Shown piece after piece: positions 48,201-57,460 of a DNA stretch of 64,000 nt; the first letter of the stretch is position 1; the number at the start of each line of letters is the position of its first letter. Where the stretch lies: the NCBI RefSeq assembly GCF_010671925.1, contig NZ_JAAHIH010000003.1, positions 1,240,001 through 1,304,000 of the forward strand. The letters are read 5' to 3'. Origin of the DNA: Moorena sp. SIOASIH (GTDB lineage Bacteria > Cyanobacteriota > Cyanobacteriia > Cyanobacteriales > Coleofasciculaceae). The notes under the pieces were generated by a model, which was not told the DNA's origin, searched no databases, and worked only from the letters and a program-made list of their open reading frames with translations. The position numbers were made by a program, and so were the translations under genes.

Positions 48201-50468
48201 TGGTGTGATCAAGGGAGAATGGAAAGCGTGGGATACCTGTAGCTGTTTCGTCTTAATCGATTCTGATTCTAGTTTGTTGACAATAGCTCCAATCGCTGCT
48301 GCTTCCCCAGAAATGACCACACTTTCTGGTCCATTGACGGCAGCAATTGCCACTTGGTTGGTGTAATCAGAGATTGCCTCTATTACCCGAGATTCTGGTG
48401 CCATCAAAGAAACCATCTCGCCACCAGCGGGTAATTGCTGCATTAACCTTCCCCGCAGGGCAATTAATTTCAAGCCATCTTCTAAACTAAATACTCCGGC
48501 TACAGTTGCTGCCACATATTCTCCCACACTGTGGCCCATCACCACCTTGGGCTTAATACCCCAAGATTCCCATAACTTGCACAAGGCATATTCTAGGGCA
48601 AACAGTGCCGGTTGGGTATAGGCAGTTTGGTCTAGTAGAGAAGAATTTGAGTTTGGTGTATCTTGAGGATAGAGAACTTCTAAGAGGGGATGTTCTAGAT
48701 AGGAACCTAAGATTTGGTCACATTGATCTAAAGCTTGACGGAAAATAGAGTTAGTTTGATACAGTTGCCTTCCCATATTTACATACTGGGAACCTTGACC
48801 TGTAAACAGGAAGGCTACTTTGGGACGCTTGCGACCAATCTTTTGACCCTTCAGAACTCCTGGTGTTTCCTCTCCTTCTGCCGTAGCCTTTAATTGTTCC
48901 TCTAAATGCTCTGTCGATTTGGTGACAACAGCGAGGCGATATTGGAAGTGCGATCGCCCCACATTGGCTGTGTAACAAACATCTTCTATTGCCAATTCTG
49001 GATGTTTTTGCAGGTGGTTCTTATAACTGGTTACTAACTCATCTAGAGCTGCTTCTTTTTTCGCCGAAAGCGTTAGCAGATGAACCGGAGGTTCTAACCC
49101 TTCTTCTTCTATGCTCCCCTCCTTGGGAGGGTTCACTGTTAAGAGTTCCCTATTCTCCACTTCTGCCAACACGACATGGGAGTTTGTGCCCCCAAAACCA
49201 AAGGAACTCACACCGGCAATTGCTGGTATTGACTTTTCTGGCCAAGGTGTGAGAGTTTCCTGTACTCGCAACGGCAGTTTATCGAACTTAATATAAGGAT
49301 TGGGTTCGTTAAAATGCAGACTAGGTGGAATCTGGCGATAGTATAGTGACAGCGCCACTTTAATTAATCCGGCAATGCCTGCTGGTGCTTCTAAATGTCC
49401 GATATTGGTTTTTGCTGAACCCACTGCACAGTAGTCACCAGGAGCACGATCTTGAGATAGCACTGCTCCTAAGGCTTTCATCTCCATCGGGTCTCCCAGT
49501 TTTGTCCCTGTTCCGTGGGCTTCTATATACTGAACCTGACCTGGTGAAATACCTGCATTTTTGTATGCTGCTCGTAAAACCGCTTCCTGTGCTAAGGGAT
49601 TGGGGGCTGTTAGCCCGTTGCTGTATCCATCTTGGTTAACGGCGCTTCCCTTGACTAAGGCATAGATGCGGTCTCTATTAGCCAGGGCTTGAGATAGTGG
49701 TTTAAGTATCACTAACCCCGCACCCTCACTACGCACATAACCATCAGCTTTGGCATCAAAGGTTTTACACCTACCGTCAGCAGCCATAAATCCTCCTTGG
49801 GCATAGGCTACCGACATCCACGGGGATGTCACAATATGTACGCCTCCCACCAAAGCTAGGGTAGATTCTCCACTCCACAGGCTTTGGCAAGCTAAGTGTA
49901 CTGCTACCAGGGATGAGGAACAGGCAGTATCTATGGCCATGCTCGGTCCGTGGAAGTCGAAAAAGTATGAGAGGCGATTGGCGTTAATACAATTTAAGTT
50001 ACCTGTGCCTGTATAGGTACTAAAATTACTGGTGTTTTGGGCGATGAGTTCGTAGTAGTCGAAGCTTGATACCCCCATGAATACCCCTGTGGGTGTACCT
50101 GCCAATTCTTCTGGTGGTTGTCCAGCGTCTTCTAAGGCTTCCCAAGCTAGTTCCAGCAATAGCCGTTGTTGGGGGTCCATTGTTTGGGTTTCTCGGGGAG
50201 AAATACCAAAAAAATGCGGGTCAAATCGATCTACTTGCTCTAGAAAGCCACCCCACCGACTGTTCGTTTTCCCTGGCTTGGAGATGTCGGCGTCATAAAA
50301 TAATTCGTTATCCCACCGAGAAGCTGGTACTTCGGTAATGGCGTCTATACCATTGCATAGTAATTCCCAGAAAGCTTCTGGATTTTTAGCTCCTGGAAAA
50401 CGACATCCCATTCCTATTATTGCTATTGGTTCTTTATTCATCATTTTTTCAGTTTCTGCTACCAGCAC
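45255..50468 (-). CDS. jamE-like: KS-AT-halogenase-ACP-ACP-ACP megasynthase (JamE/CurA-like)
   Basis: Extends the starter by a malonate and carries the intermediate that is beta-branched and chlorinated. KS Cys is in DTACSSSLVAVHL (about 185). AT has GHSVGEYVAA (about 648) and HAFHSPL (about 749), a malonyl type. Residues about 1010-1330 are an Fe(II)/2-oxoglutarate halogenase: WHVGVGS (about 1131) has Gly where hydroxylases have Asp/Glu, which frees an iron site for chloride, and the distal His lies in VLHQSV (about 1241). Three near-identical ACPs follow (Ser in GLDSIVGVEW; about 1422, 1524 and 1626). The Trp six residues after each Ser marks ACPs used by HMG cassettes. A C-terminal NELTVQEANQLV helix is probably for docking. 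The start may be GTG at 50468 or the ATG at 50444, just before KEPIAIIGMG. Confidence 0.94.
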   Translation of the reverse strand: MLVAETEKMMNKEPIAIIGMGCRFPGAKNPEAFWELLCNGIDAITEVPASRWDNELFYDADISKPGKTNSRWGGFLEQVDRFDPHFFGISPRETQTMDPQQRLLLELAWEALEDAGQPPEELAGTPTGVFMGVSSFDYYELIAQNTSNFSTYTGTGNLNCINANRLSYFFDFHGPSMAIDTACSSSLVAVHLACQSLWSGESTLALVGGVHIVTSPWMSVAYAQGGFMAADGRCKTFDAKADGYVRSEGAGLVILKPLSQALANRDRIYALVKGSAVNQDGYSNGLTAPNPLAQEAVLRAAYKNAGISPGQVQYIEAHGTGTKLGDPMEMKALGAVLSQDRAPGDYCAVGSAKTNIGHLEAPAGIAGLIKVALSLYYRQIPPSLHFNEPNPYIKFDKLPLRVQETLTPWPEKSIPAIAGVSSFGFGGTNSHVVLAEVENRELLTVNPPKEGSIEEEGLEPPVHLLTLSAKKEAALDELVTSYKNHLQKHPELAIEDVCYTANVGRSHFQYRLAVVTKSTEHLEEQLKATAEGEETPGVLKGQKIGRKRPKVAFLFTGQGSQYVNMGRQLYQTNSIFRQALDQCDQILGSYLEHPLLEVLYPQDTPNSNSSLLDQTAYTQPALFALEYALCKLWESWGIKPKVVMGHSVGEYVAATVAGVFSLEDGLKLIALRGRLMQQLPAGGEMVSLMAPESRVIEAISDYTNQVAIAAVNGPESVVISGEAAAIGAIVNKLESESIKTKQLQVSHAFHSPLITPILAEFAAVAQQITYHQPKIPVISNVTGTIADKSIATADYWVEHVVKPVRFVAGIKTLAEQDIGIFLEIGPKPVLLGMGRECLLESKKLWLPSLRSGKPESLQMLQSLGQLYVQGIKVDWLGFYQDNAPKKIVLPTYPWQRKRYWISALEQYKNQDNSGRGDAETRGSGEGKSHENLTSPQEIATKEESRLQQPKLRLSNPALLSFPKTTVAKQQLAKRELAQLRVPLIQAEPAQLNQAYLEAENQDIILNQEPTKEPETMNREQIEQLKQEYEEKGYCQIKKIFDFSEIKRIQETLEQAKQTSDISKEKVTLKLGGIDDIDTNDHAYDLVKYDFVSSFIQEKLALLNYITGKNLMIMHNAMFSVEPNRKGLPWHVGVGSFSFTKTEDFGASIWIPLDKITKEYRGGMQYVPLKRFPGQFYYTVFDLHLKNNIKWDESQGDLNEYVANANTIYNKITEDVIDYTIKDAYEEDEYDLGDAFFFNKYVLHQSVPLKPGLHKIRRAFVIRLVDYDTRVDEERLGLFSKYSQLHSRYYKTLPRYNKDSVLVMVSRAVQKGLKSPYLRDIPHVQQTLPERIATGAISFDETPSISSPLGSVPQTQQPLETLQPLPQPQVSQQPLKNLQPLSQPQVNPSEVKQVLKEQLAEALYTEESEIAEDQKFVDLGLDSIVGVEWTTTINQTYNLNLKATKLYDYPTLLELAAYIAQTLASQGTKPQVSQQPLKTLQPLPQPQVNLSEIKQVLKQQLAEALYTEESEIAEDQKFVDLGLDSIVGVEWTTTINQTYNLNLKATKLYDYPTLLELAAYIAQTLASQGTKPQVSQQPLKTLQPLPQPQVNLSEVKQVLKQQLAEALYTEESEIAEDQKFVDLGLDSIVGVEWTTTINQTYNLNLKATKLYDYPTLLELAAYIAQEITATGSSKLPQGNGNGGYSQESSPNHASQGDSSEEMSQKVRLRAILNKVANNELTVQEANQLVQQLKQQVTV
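45481..46398. repeat. Three tandem ACP units, period 306 bp
   Basis: The landmark GCAATATATG recurs at 45481, 45787 and 46093, exactly 306 bp (102 codons) apart. ACPs and their Gln/Pro-rich linkers are nearly identical in DNA, with sparse mainly silent changes. This indicates recent amplification or continuing homogenisation. Confidence 0.95.
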
Positions 50469-50524
50469 ACAAGCCTTTTCTGTGGAGATAGCGATGTGTA
50501 TTGTTTAACTACTTACAAAACACT

Positions 50525-52576
50525 CTAGGGCTTCAAATACAGCAGTTCATACTCTTTGGGCTTAGTCAAAGATAATAAAGATTGCAAATCTTGGGCTTCA
50601 ATTTTTGGGAGCATCTCGTTTTTACCTAAGACACTTTCTATTATGCCTTGAAAACCTAGTATTTTCGTTATTTTGCAGAGTATATTTTCCAAAATGGAAT
50701 GCCCACCAATTTTTTCTGGAACGATTTTTAATTGGCCATCCTTAACTGATAGGATTTTATAATTCATTAAAGATTGTATTAGTTCTATTTCATTAGAGAT
50801 AAAATTCCTAAAATTTTCCTCCAGTTGATAATCACCTGATTCTTTGAACTCTTGCAAAACTCTATCTCTCGTCTCACTAGCCTTCTTTACCATCAAACTC
50901 CACTCATAATCATCGGTTTCATCAACTCTTGTATTTTTAACCCGACGATAGACTTGAATATAATTTTCCAGGAATTTTGTATATGGTTCTTTATGCCTCA
51001 TATCGTTGAAATACTGACGAATAAATTGTTCTAGCTCTTCAGTCAGCTCAACTGAATCCATCTTGCTGGTTCCCCATAAATATGCAAATACATCAATAAA
51101 ATCATAATATTTTTCATTAATTTTTTTGATCAGGTCTTCAACCCCGTCAACAGCATATTCTCCTTTCAGACGATATTTCAATGCGTTATTAGGAAAGGCA
51201 TAATAAAACACCATATCTTTGATTGAGTTAATTTCGCTGGGTTTATAATCAATGCCGATTAACCTTGCTAGATCATCTGTATAAAATCCAAAATATACTA
51301 AGTGATCTGCGCTGCGAGGTTTAGTTGTCCCATAATAATGATTATTGTAAGCGACAATACGCTCGTCCAAGTTATGATGTATTTTCTGATGAAATTCTGA
51401 TTGAGTTATCATTTTATGAACGAACAACCCTTGCATTTCAATTATATTTGCCAGACCTCCTGTATAAGGACGGGTATATCCAATAAAGTATACATTGTTC
51501 AGTGTACGGGGTATTACACCCATAAAATTATCTCTGTATTGATATTCATAGGGAGTATTTCCATCAATCATAATTTTTGGCAGTCTCGGTTGTTCCGGAT
51601 CCCCTTTTATATACTGATGGAAAGCTCTTTCAATGCCTGCATAAGTGATTGTTTTCTTTTCAAAATTAATTGCGGTATCTTTGGGCACAACAATAGCTTT
51701 ACCTGTATGCAACCACATTGCGATATCATTCAATAAGTAACCTTGAGAAATAGACTCTTCAAGGTTATTACCAAATTTATCTGCATATTGATCGATAGGC
51801 CAGTATTTGATCGCAATTGTACCGCTTGCAGGGCGTGACTTACTTGTGATATAATTATCATCACGTACAGTCACAGGAAATTGATCTCCCATTAGAATTG
51901 GTTTCTTTGAACCTATAGGCAGACCGTAGATAACAGAGCCATAATGCTCATGGGACATATACCTAAAGTTATGACCTTCTAGCTGATCTAAGGTATATAT
52001 TGCTCCTGCTCCTGGAACTACTTTATCTCGAGCATTAAACCCGTTCGTTCTAATGATAATTTTGTTGTTATTGGGGATCAATTTTGATATGATTAGATTG
52101 GCCGAGTCTCCCATCGTATCAAACACAAAGGTTTTGTTCGATACACTGTAATCAATATCATTAATATGGGTGTGTATAGCACGACTAAACCCTGTGGAGC
52201 AGATCACGTGTTTGGCATTCAGTGTTTTGCCAGATTTTGTAAAAATTACACTATGCTCTTTGAAATTATCTATTCTCGTCACCCGATCCCTTATTATTTC
52301 ATTCTCATATACCTTTCGCCATCTCTGGTGCATTTCATAAAATTGCTTTGATGTAGGATAATAATCTTCTACAAAATCCTTTACCAAATCAAATGAATAA
52401 AAGCTAGTTAAATAACTGGATACTAGGTCGAAATCCAAACGGTTACTTTGACTCAGAGCATCCCATACACTATTGCTTTCCTCGGAAATTATTTTAAACT
52501 CTGTTCCCGTGCGCTGTAATTCCCTAATCAATGGCACCGCACTAAATCCAAAACCAATGATACATACTTCTATCAT
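50525..52576 (-). CDS. jamD-like: FAD-dependent monooxygenase-like protein, candidate JamD-type alkynyl halogenase
   Basis: A 683-residue flavoprotein. The N-terminus MIEVCIIGFGFSAVPLIREL is an FAD-binding Rossmann motif. A second conserved segment is HVICSTGFSRA (about 125), and NVYFIGYTRPYTGG (about 370) resembles the late FAD motif of FMO-type enzymes. The last 250 residues are mostly helical with no domain I can name. It sits between the starter ACP and the halogenase PKS, the jamD position in jamaicamide. JamD is reported as a single-component flavin halogenase acting on terminal alkynes, and this order plus the acetylenase-type starter genes supports the same role. I do not see the WxWxIP motif of tryptophan-type halogenases. 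It could instead be an oxygenase. About 430 non-coding bases precede it, so it may have its own promoter. Confidence 0.65.
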   Translation of the reverse strand: MIEVCIIGFGFSAVPLIRELQRTGTEFKIISEESNSVWDALSQSNRLDFDLVSSYLTSFYSFDLVKDFVEDYYPTSKQFYEMHQRWRKVYENEIIRDRVTRIDNFKEHSVIFTKSGKTLNAKHVICSTGFSRAIHTHINDIDYSVSNKTFVFDTMGDSANLIISKLIPNNNKIIIRTNGFNARDKVVPGAGAIYTLDQLEGHNFRYMSHEHYGSVIYGLPIGSKKPILMGDQFPVTVRDDNYITSKSRPASGTIAIKYWPIDQYADKFGNNLEESISQGYLLNDIAMWLHTGKAIVVPKDTAINFEKKTITYAGIERAFHQYIKGDPEQPRLPKIMIDGNTPYEYQYRDNFMGVIPRTLNNVYFIGYTRPYTGGLANIIEMQGLFVHKMITQSEFHQKIHHNLDERIVAYNNHYYGTTKPRSADHLVYFGFYTDDLARLIGIDYKPSEINSIKDMVFYYAFPNNALKYRLKGEYAVDGVEDLIKKINEKYYDFIDVFAYLWGTSKMDSVELTEELEQFIRQYFNDMRHKEPYTKFLENYIQVYRRVKNTRVDETDDYEWSLMVKKASETRDRVLQEFKESGDYQLEENFRNFISNEIELIQSLMNYKILSVKDGQLKIVPEKIGGHSILENILCKITKILGFQGIIESVLGKNEMLPKIEAQDLQSLLSLTKPKEYELLYLKP

Positions 52577-53005
52577 AATATTTTGCCTGATATTTTTTTT
52601 AAAAAAAAAATTTTAAATCCAAACTAGCTGCACCATCAAACTTTTTGATAGCTTCTACTTTGATGTACTGACTGGGTAATATATCTTATCTTTTTTTTTT
52701 CTATCCATCCATTTTTTATAAGCCATAATTTACCGAAAACTATTATTTTTCAGTGATCAAGTTTTTTTTGCTAGCTAGTTTGAGGTAGGGATAATATTCA
52801 GATATTACCAAATCTTCTCTCCCCAACACTAACTAGTAATATCAAATCCGCTAGCATCAGTATAAATTAGATAGTTAATTATGAGTCAGTAGTCACCAAG
52901 TCAGTAGTCAGGAGGGAATATAATTTAGAAAGATTTGGCAATGACTGGAGATGGAACATTTTTTTATACCGAATTAAGCGGATTTGATATAACCTTCAAC
53001 AAATA
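52577..53005. other. Non-coding gap upstream of the flavoprotein gene
   Basis: No gene is visible. It holds runs of A and T near 52585-52612, a duplicated GTCAGTAGTCA near 52882-52912, and an inverted-repeat element (52839-52990). An AT-rich stretch near 52690-52740 could contain a promoter for the flavoprotein and downstream genes, but I cannot place -35/-10 boxes with confidence. Confidence 0.5.
52839..52990. repeat. Element bounded by 14-bp perfect inverted repeats
   Basis: ATATCAAATCCGCT at 52839-52852 and its exact reverse complement AGCGGATTTGATAT at 52977-52990 bound 152 bp with no coding capacity. The arms also share weaker similarity further in. It looks like a small MITE-type insertion. 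Confidence 0.6.
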
Positions 53006-53308
53006 TTATCCACCAAAGTGCTCTGCCATAGCTTCTATTGTGGGGTAACTATACAGGATTGTCGGGTCTATTTCTTTTCCTATCCAATCCCCGAAATCGC
53101 TTGTTAAAGATATTGATGCTGAAGAATCTAGACCGTAACGATTAAAAGAAGTGCTTGTCGATATTTCTTCAATTTCTAGATCTAATAGTTGTGACAGATA
53201 AGAAATCAACCACTCCTGAACCTCATCTACTGTGGGTTGATTCTTATTCTCTATACTTCCATTATCTACAATAGTCAGGTTTTCGGTCTCTACTGTTAAG
53301 TTTTCCAT
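53006..53308 (-). CDS. jamC-like: Starter acyl carrier protein (JamC-like)
   Basis: A 100-residue ACP with an N-terminal extension of about 25 residues. The phosphopantetheine Ser is in [16 protein letters not shown] (about residue 66). It would receive the fatty acyl-AMP from the ligase two genes upstream and hold it while the desaturase acts, as JamC does. Its place between desaturase and flavoprotein matches jamA-D order. No strong ribosome site is visible. Confidence 0.88.
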   Translation of the reverse strand: MENLTVETENLTIVDNGSIENKNQPTVDEVQEWLISYLSQLLDLEIEEISTSTSFNRYGLDSSASISLTSDFGDWIGKEIDPTILYSYPTIEAMAEHFGG

Positions 53309-53449
53309 AATTTATTGATGGGTAGTTACTAGATTTTCCGGAAATTATTGACTACTTGATACGTGTAACTATCATCAGCTATCACCAATTAATGATAGTT
53401 ACACCTCCTAATCTTGTTCAGGTTTCTAATTTTTATTTCTTCTGAACAA

Positions 53450-54415
53450 TTAAGCTAACTTCTTAGCTTCGATCATTTTTGCTGTTGGCAACTTCACATC
53501 CCAAACCAAACCTAATTTTTCCAATACCCAAATTAGGCAGTAACCTAAATCTATTTGCCACCATTTTAAACCGATCGCTGCCGAATTTTCAAAAGTATGG
53601 TGATTATTCTGCCAGGATTCTCCAAAAGTAGGAATAGCCACCCAAATATTGTTCCGACTCTGGTCTTTACTATCGAAAGGATGAGTCCCAAAAGCATGAG
53701 AAAATGAATTGATACTTAAAATGGAGTTATCTACGACAAACATCCGTACAAATCCACCCCACAGAAGACCTTCCACAGCCCCTATCCAAGAGCCATGAAT
53801 AATTCCTCCTAAAATAGTTGGCATTAGCAGACCCAAAACTATCCACACTACATAATGGCGATTAATCTTGCTAATGGTTTTGTCTCGCATCAATTCTGGC
53901 GCATAATACATGGGGTTAGGATACTCGTGGTTTGTTAGCCAACCCACATGGGCGTGCCAAAGACCTCGTAATGTCCCAAATATTCCTTCCCCTAGTAATT
54001 CTGGATTTGGGGAATGGGGATCACCAGGCAGGTCGCTGTACTCGTGATGGCGACGATGCACTGCTACCCAGGAAACTACAGGTCCTTGAGCGCCCATACA
54101 ACCTAGAATTGCTAAAATGACACTCATGGTCTGGCTGGTTTTAAAAGCACGATGGGCAAAGTAGCGATGTAGTCCCACACTCATCCCAATCATACTCAAT
54201 GCCCACATTCCTATTAGTAATCCTATTTCCACGCTACTGATCGGGTACCACCATAGTAAAGCGATCGCTATTAGTGTTCCGATTGTTGGAATGACATTGT
54301 ACAACAGAAAGTGTTTGGTCTGGAGACCTTTAATGTAATCATTTGATATGGTTTTTGACTTTTGAGTTTTGGCTGGTTTAAAATATTCTTTGGTCACATC
54401 CATTTGAATTGACAT
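53450..54415 (-). CDS. jamB-like: Membrane fatty-acyl desaturase/acetylenase (JamB-like)
   Basis: An integral-membrane di-iron desaturase that would dehydrogenate the ACP-bound starter, possibly twice to a terminal alkyne. The three histidine motifs are HRYFAHR (about 81-87), HRRHHEYSD (about 119-127) and QNNHHTF (about 268-274). Hydrophobic helices occur near residues 35-75, 95-115 and 170-220. The start is the ATG at 54415, eight bases after AGGAG; the TTG three bases earlier is less likely. Sequence alone cannot separate an alkene-forming from an alkyne-forming enzyme. The neighbouring ligase, ACP and JamD-like flavoprotein favour the alkyne. Confidence 0.9.
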   Translation of the reverse strand: MSIQMDVTKEYFKPAKTQKSKTISNDYIKGLQTKHFLLYNVIPTIGTLIAIALLWWYPISSVEIGLLIGMWALSMIGMSVGLHRYFAHRAFKTSQTMSVILAILGCMGAQGPVVSWVAVHRRHHEYSDLPGDPHSPNPELLGEGIFGTLRGLWHAHVGWLTNHEYPNPMYYAPELMRDKTISKINRHYVVWIVLGLLMPTILGGIIHGSWIGAVEGLLWGGFVRMFVVDNSILSINSFSHAFGTHPFDSKDQSRNNIWVAIPTFGESWQNNHHTFENSAAIGLKWWQIDLGYCLIWVLEKLGLVWDVKLPTAKMIEAKKLA

Positions 54416-54601
54416 CAAACTGTCTCCTATTTTACCATTTGCTAAACTTTTTATTTTTTTTTAATGCCATATCACCTGTTTAAGACTAAGTATCTAGGGC
54501 ATAATTTTCCCGGTTCCCGAATTGGCGGTATACCTGTAAATTCATTCAATCAAATTATATCATCAAGCTTTATCCAATCAACCCATCAAAACTCCCTACA
54601 T

Positions 54602-56398
54602 TTAAGTGGAGACGGCTGCTCCACTTGTACTTGCCACTTTTACCCTGGCTTCCAACTGGTCTAATGTGCCCTCCAAAAACTTAACTCGGCAAGCAGAGCG
54701 TTGTATTTTGCCACTTGATGTTTTAGGAATGCTCCCAGCTTTGATTAATACCACATAATATACCTGTACATCATGTTCGTCTGTGACTGCCTCTCTAATA
54801 TTTCCCACTACCTCATCCCTATCTAGTTGTTTTTGGTAACTCCGCTCCACCTCCTGAACCACTATTAAACGTTCTTCTCCCTTAATCTCCACTGCAAATG
54901 CTGCTCCATGACTAGATCGCAGTGATGGGTGACTTTGTTCCACTGTCAATTCAATATCTTGGGGATAATGGTTGCGACCACGAATAATAATAACGTCTTT
55001 GATACGCCCTGTAATAAATAGTTCACCATCTTGCCAAAATCCTAAATCCCCTGTGCGCATAAATGGCCCCTCACCACTTTCGGCGAGGTAAGCATGAAAA
55101 GTCTTTTTTGTCTCTTCTAACCTATTCCAGTATCCTACAGCCATACTAGGATCGCAGACCCAAATCTCCCCTACCTCATCTGGTTGACATTTTGTCAAAG
55201 TGTTTGGATTAACGATCGCAACTTTCATCCCACAAATGGGAGGTCCACAACTAACTACTCTTCGTACTAGCTGATCTTTTTCTGCTGGTGAGACTACTAC
55301 AATTCTATTTTTTTCTAGGGCGTCTGCTGCTAAGGTCAACACCCCGGCTTTTTCCCCATGTTTTTTAGTCGAAACCAACAAAGTTGCTTCGGCTAATCCA
55401 TAAGCTGGATAAAGAGCATCCCTACGGAAACCAAAAGGAGCAAAAGTGGCAATAAAATTTTCCACTGTTTCTTGACGAACTGGCTCAGCTCCATTACTAG
55501 CTGTCCGCCAACTACTTAGGTCTAAATTCGCCCGTTGTTCCGGTGTGGTTCTTCTTAGGCAATGTTCGTAGGCAAAATTTGGTCCCTGGCTATGGGTGAC
55601 TCGGTAGTGTGAAATTGTCTGTAGCCAACGAATGGGTCGCATATAGAAGGCTATGGGGGACATCACATAGCAGGGAATACCGGAATATAGGGGTTGGATT
55701 AATCCATCAACGAGTCCATAATCGTGAAAATGGGGAACCCACGTTGTAGCGATACTGTCTGATGTATAACCCCAAGCTTCTTTTATGTAACTACAATGGT
55801 GTATTAAATTTTTGTGGGTTAGCATCACACCCTTTGGTGTTGAAGTGGAGCCGGATGTGTATTGAAGATAAGCAAGAGTATCGCTATTTATATCTGGTTT
55901 TTGCCATTCTTGTGATCGGGGAGTAGGAATTTTATCGCTAACTATCCATTTGATGCTTTTGAATTCTGAAGACAACTGCGAAGTGGCAACTTTAAGTTGG
56001 GAATACTTTGATTCATCAGTAAGTATTACCGAAGCTTGGGCATCTTTGACGATTGCTTCAAGCCTAGGTAGTGTCCGCTTCAGTCTAATTGGGTCTGGTG
56101 GTGGTGCCGGAATGGCAACGACTCCTGCATACAAACACCCAAATAAGGCGGCCATAAATTCTAGTCCCTGTGGATATAGGAGTAAAGCCCTTTCATTCCT
56201 ATCTACTTGTTTTTGAAGTTCTACAGCAATTGCTCTGGCTTTTTCATCTAATTCTTGGTAGCTTAGGCGAATTACCTCTTTTTCACCATTCTGTAGGAAA
56301 CTGTAAGCTTTTCGATTAGATTGATTTAGGGAGCGATATTGGAGAAGGTCAATTAAAGTAGAAAATTCTTGCTCATTTTTCATATACTCAATATACAT
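54602..56398 (-). CDS. jamA-like: Fatty acyl-AMP ligase loading the starter (JamA-like)
   Basis: Activates a short fatty acid as acyl-AMP and transfers it to the starter ACP. It has the FAAL pattern: YLQYTSGSTSTPKGVMLTH (about 180-198), WVPHFHDYGLVDG (about 220), YGLAEATLLVS (about 340), MRTGDLGFWQDGELFITGR (about 450) and the C-terminal GSIPKTSSGKIQRSACR. About 598 residues is normal for the family. The start may be ATG 56398 or ATG 56383 (MKNEQEFSTL). It runs directly into the stop of a broken second ligase copy, so the promoter region is probably inherited from that copy or lies beyond it. It is the first gene of the pathway. Confidence 0.9.
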   Translation of the reverse strand: MYIEYMKNEQEFSTLIDLLQYRSLNQSNRKAYSFLQNGEKEVIRLSYQELDEKARAIAVELQKQVDRNERALLLYPQGLEFMAALFGCLYAGVVAIPAPPPDPIRLKRTLPRLEAIVKDAQASVILTDESKYSQLKVATSQLSSEFKSIKWIVSDKIPTPRSQEWQKPDINSDTLAYLQYTSGSTSTPKGVMLTHKNLIHHCSYIKEAWGYTSDSIATTWVPHFHDYGLVDGLIQPLYSGIPCYVMSPIAFYMRPIRWLQTISHYRVTHSQGPNFAYEHCLRRTTPEQRANLDLSSWRTASNGAEPVRQETVENFIATFAPFGFRRDALYPAYGLAEATLLVSTKKHGEKAGVLTLAADALEKNRIVVVSPAEKDQLVRRVVSCGPPICGMKVAIVNPNTLTKCQPDEVGEIWVCDPSMAVGYWNRLEETKKTFHAYLAESGEGPFMRTGDLGFWQDGELFITGRIKDVIIIRGRNHYPQDIELTVEQSHPSLRSSHGAAFAVEIKGEERLIVVQEVERSYQKQLDRDEVVGNIREAVTDEHDVQVYYVVLIKAGSIPKTSSGKIQRSACRVKFLEGTLDQLEARVKVASTSGAAVST

Positions 56399-57060
56399 TT
56401 ACCATCAGTCCCATGTCGTGGAAAGTCGGCAACCAACCTACTACAATCGTTTGCTGGGTATGTCCTTTGGCTTGCTTAATCATCCGCTCATTGTGTAGCA
56501 AGTTACCGTGACTTACCATTACTCCTTTGGGTGTTCCCGTAGAACCGGAGGTGTACTGGAGAAAGGCCAGGTTACTGCTGCTCAGGGTTGGCTCAGACCA
56601 GTGCAAGCCTTGGTCGCGTACGCAATTATTGCTAGCAAGCAGGTGCAGCCTCCCCAGAGTTGGATGTTGGGCAAAGCGACTGGTTAACTCCGTCAATAGA
56701 GATGTGGTAGTTAGGGCAAACCGAGCCTCTGCATCTGATGCGTACGCTAACAACCTAGACAGATTGTGACTGCGTCGGGGTGGTGGATAAGCGGGCACTG
56801 CAATTACGCCAGCGTACAAGCACCCAAAAAAGGCAGCAATGAAGTCTATACCTGGTGGATCTACTAGCTAGCAAAGCTCGTTCTCCCGTTACCCCCAGAG
56901 ACAGCAACTGACAGGCGTACGCCCTTGAGCGTTGGTCTAATACCTCATAGGTGATACGATCAGTTTCTTCTTCCCCTTTTTCATTGAAGGTATAAGGGAT
57001 TTTATCAGGCTGAGTTAGGGCTCTATAACGCAACAACTCTACCAGATTGGTTGGAAAACT
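56388..57060 (-). pseudogene. Truncated and frameshifted second fatty acyl-AMP ligase
   Basis: The N-terminal third of another FAAL, clearly different from its neighbour: ELLRYRALTQPDK, then after a frameshift AGVIAVPAYPPPRRSHNLSR, YTSGSTGTPKGVMVSHGNL and LPTFHDMGL, ending abruptly with VNVY and a stop. The frame breaks at 56864-56871, where CTAG is doubled (CTAGCTAG). Removing four bases restores a normal ALLVDPPGIDF sequence. The 3' two-thirds are absent, replaced by the start of the intact ligase gene. Confidence 0.9.
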
Positions 57061-57309
57061 TGTCGTAAAGGTCTGAACATCTGATATTTACCAAGTTCTA
57101 AGCTCCTTTATAAATAGCTTTTTTCAAGGCTTACTTGCTCCCTTTCAACAGTTTTTTACTGTTTTAACTATACTACTTAGGTGTACTTTGGAGGTTTATG
57201 AGCCTTGAGATGCCCCCGAATTAGGCACCATGAGAAATCTAGCACGAAAAAAATAACCTGTCAACCCTAATCGTAAATAAATTCTGCTTGACTCTCGTCC
57301 AACCATAGC

Positions 57310-57438
57310 TAAGTAGTCGGACATAAATAAAGATAGCTGTGTTAACTTTAATTAAAATACACAATCTTTGCCCTTGAAAGCAATCGCAGGATTTTACAAA
57401 AGTTAATATAGTGCCGTTTACTTTTGTCCGACTACTTA
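57310..57438. repeat. MITE-like element, 14-bp perfect inverted repeats
   Basis: TAAGTAGTCGGACA at 57310-57323 and TGTCCGACTACTTA at 57425-57438 bound 129 bp without coding capacity. Confidence 0.65.
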
Positions 57439-57460
57439 TATATCCCTCTTTTGTCACTTT

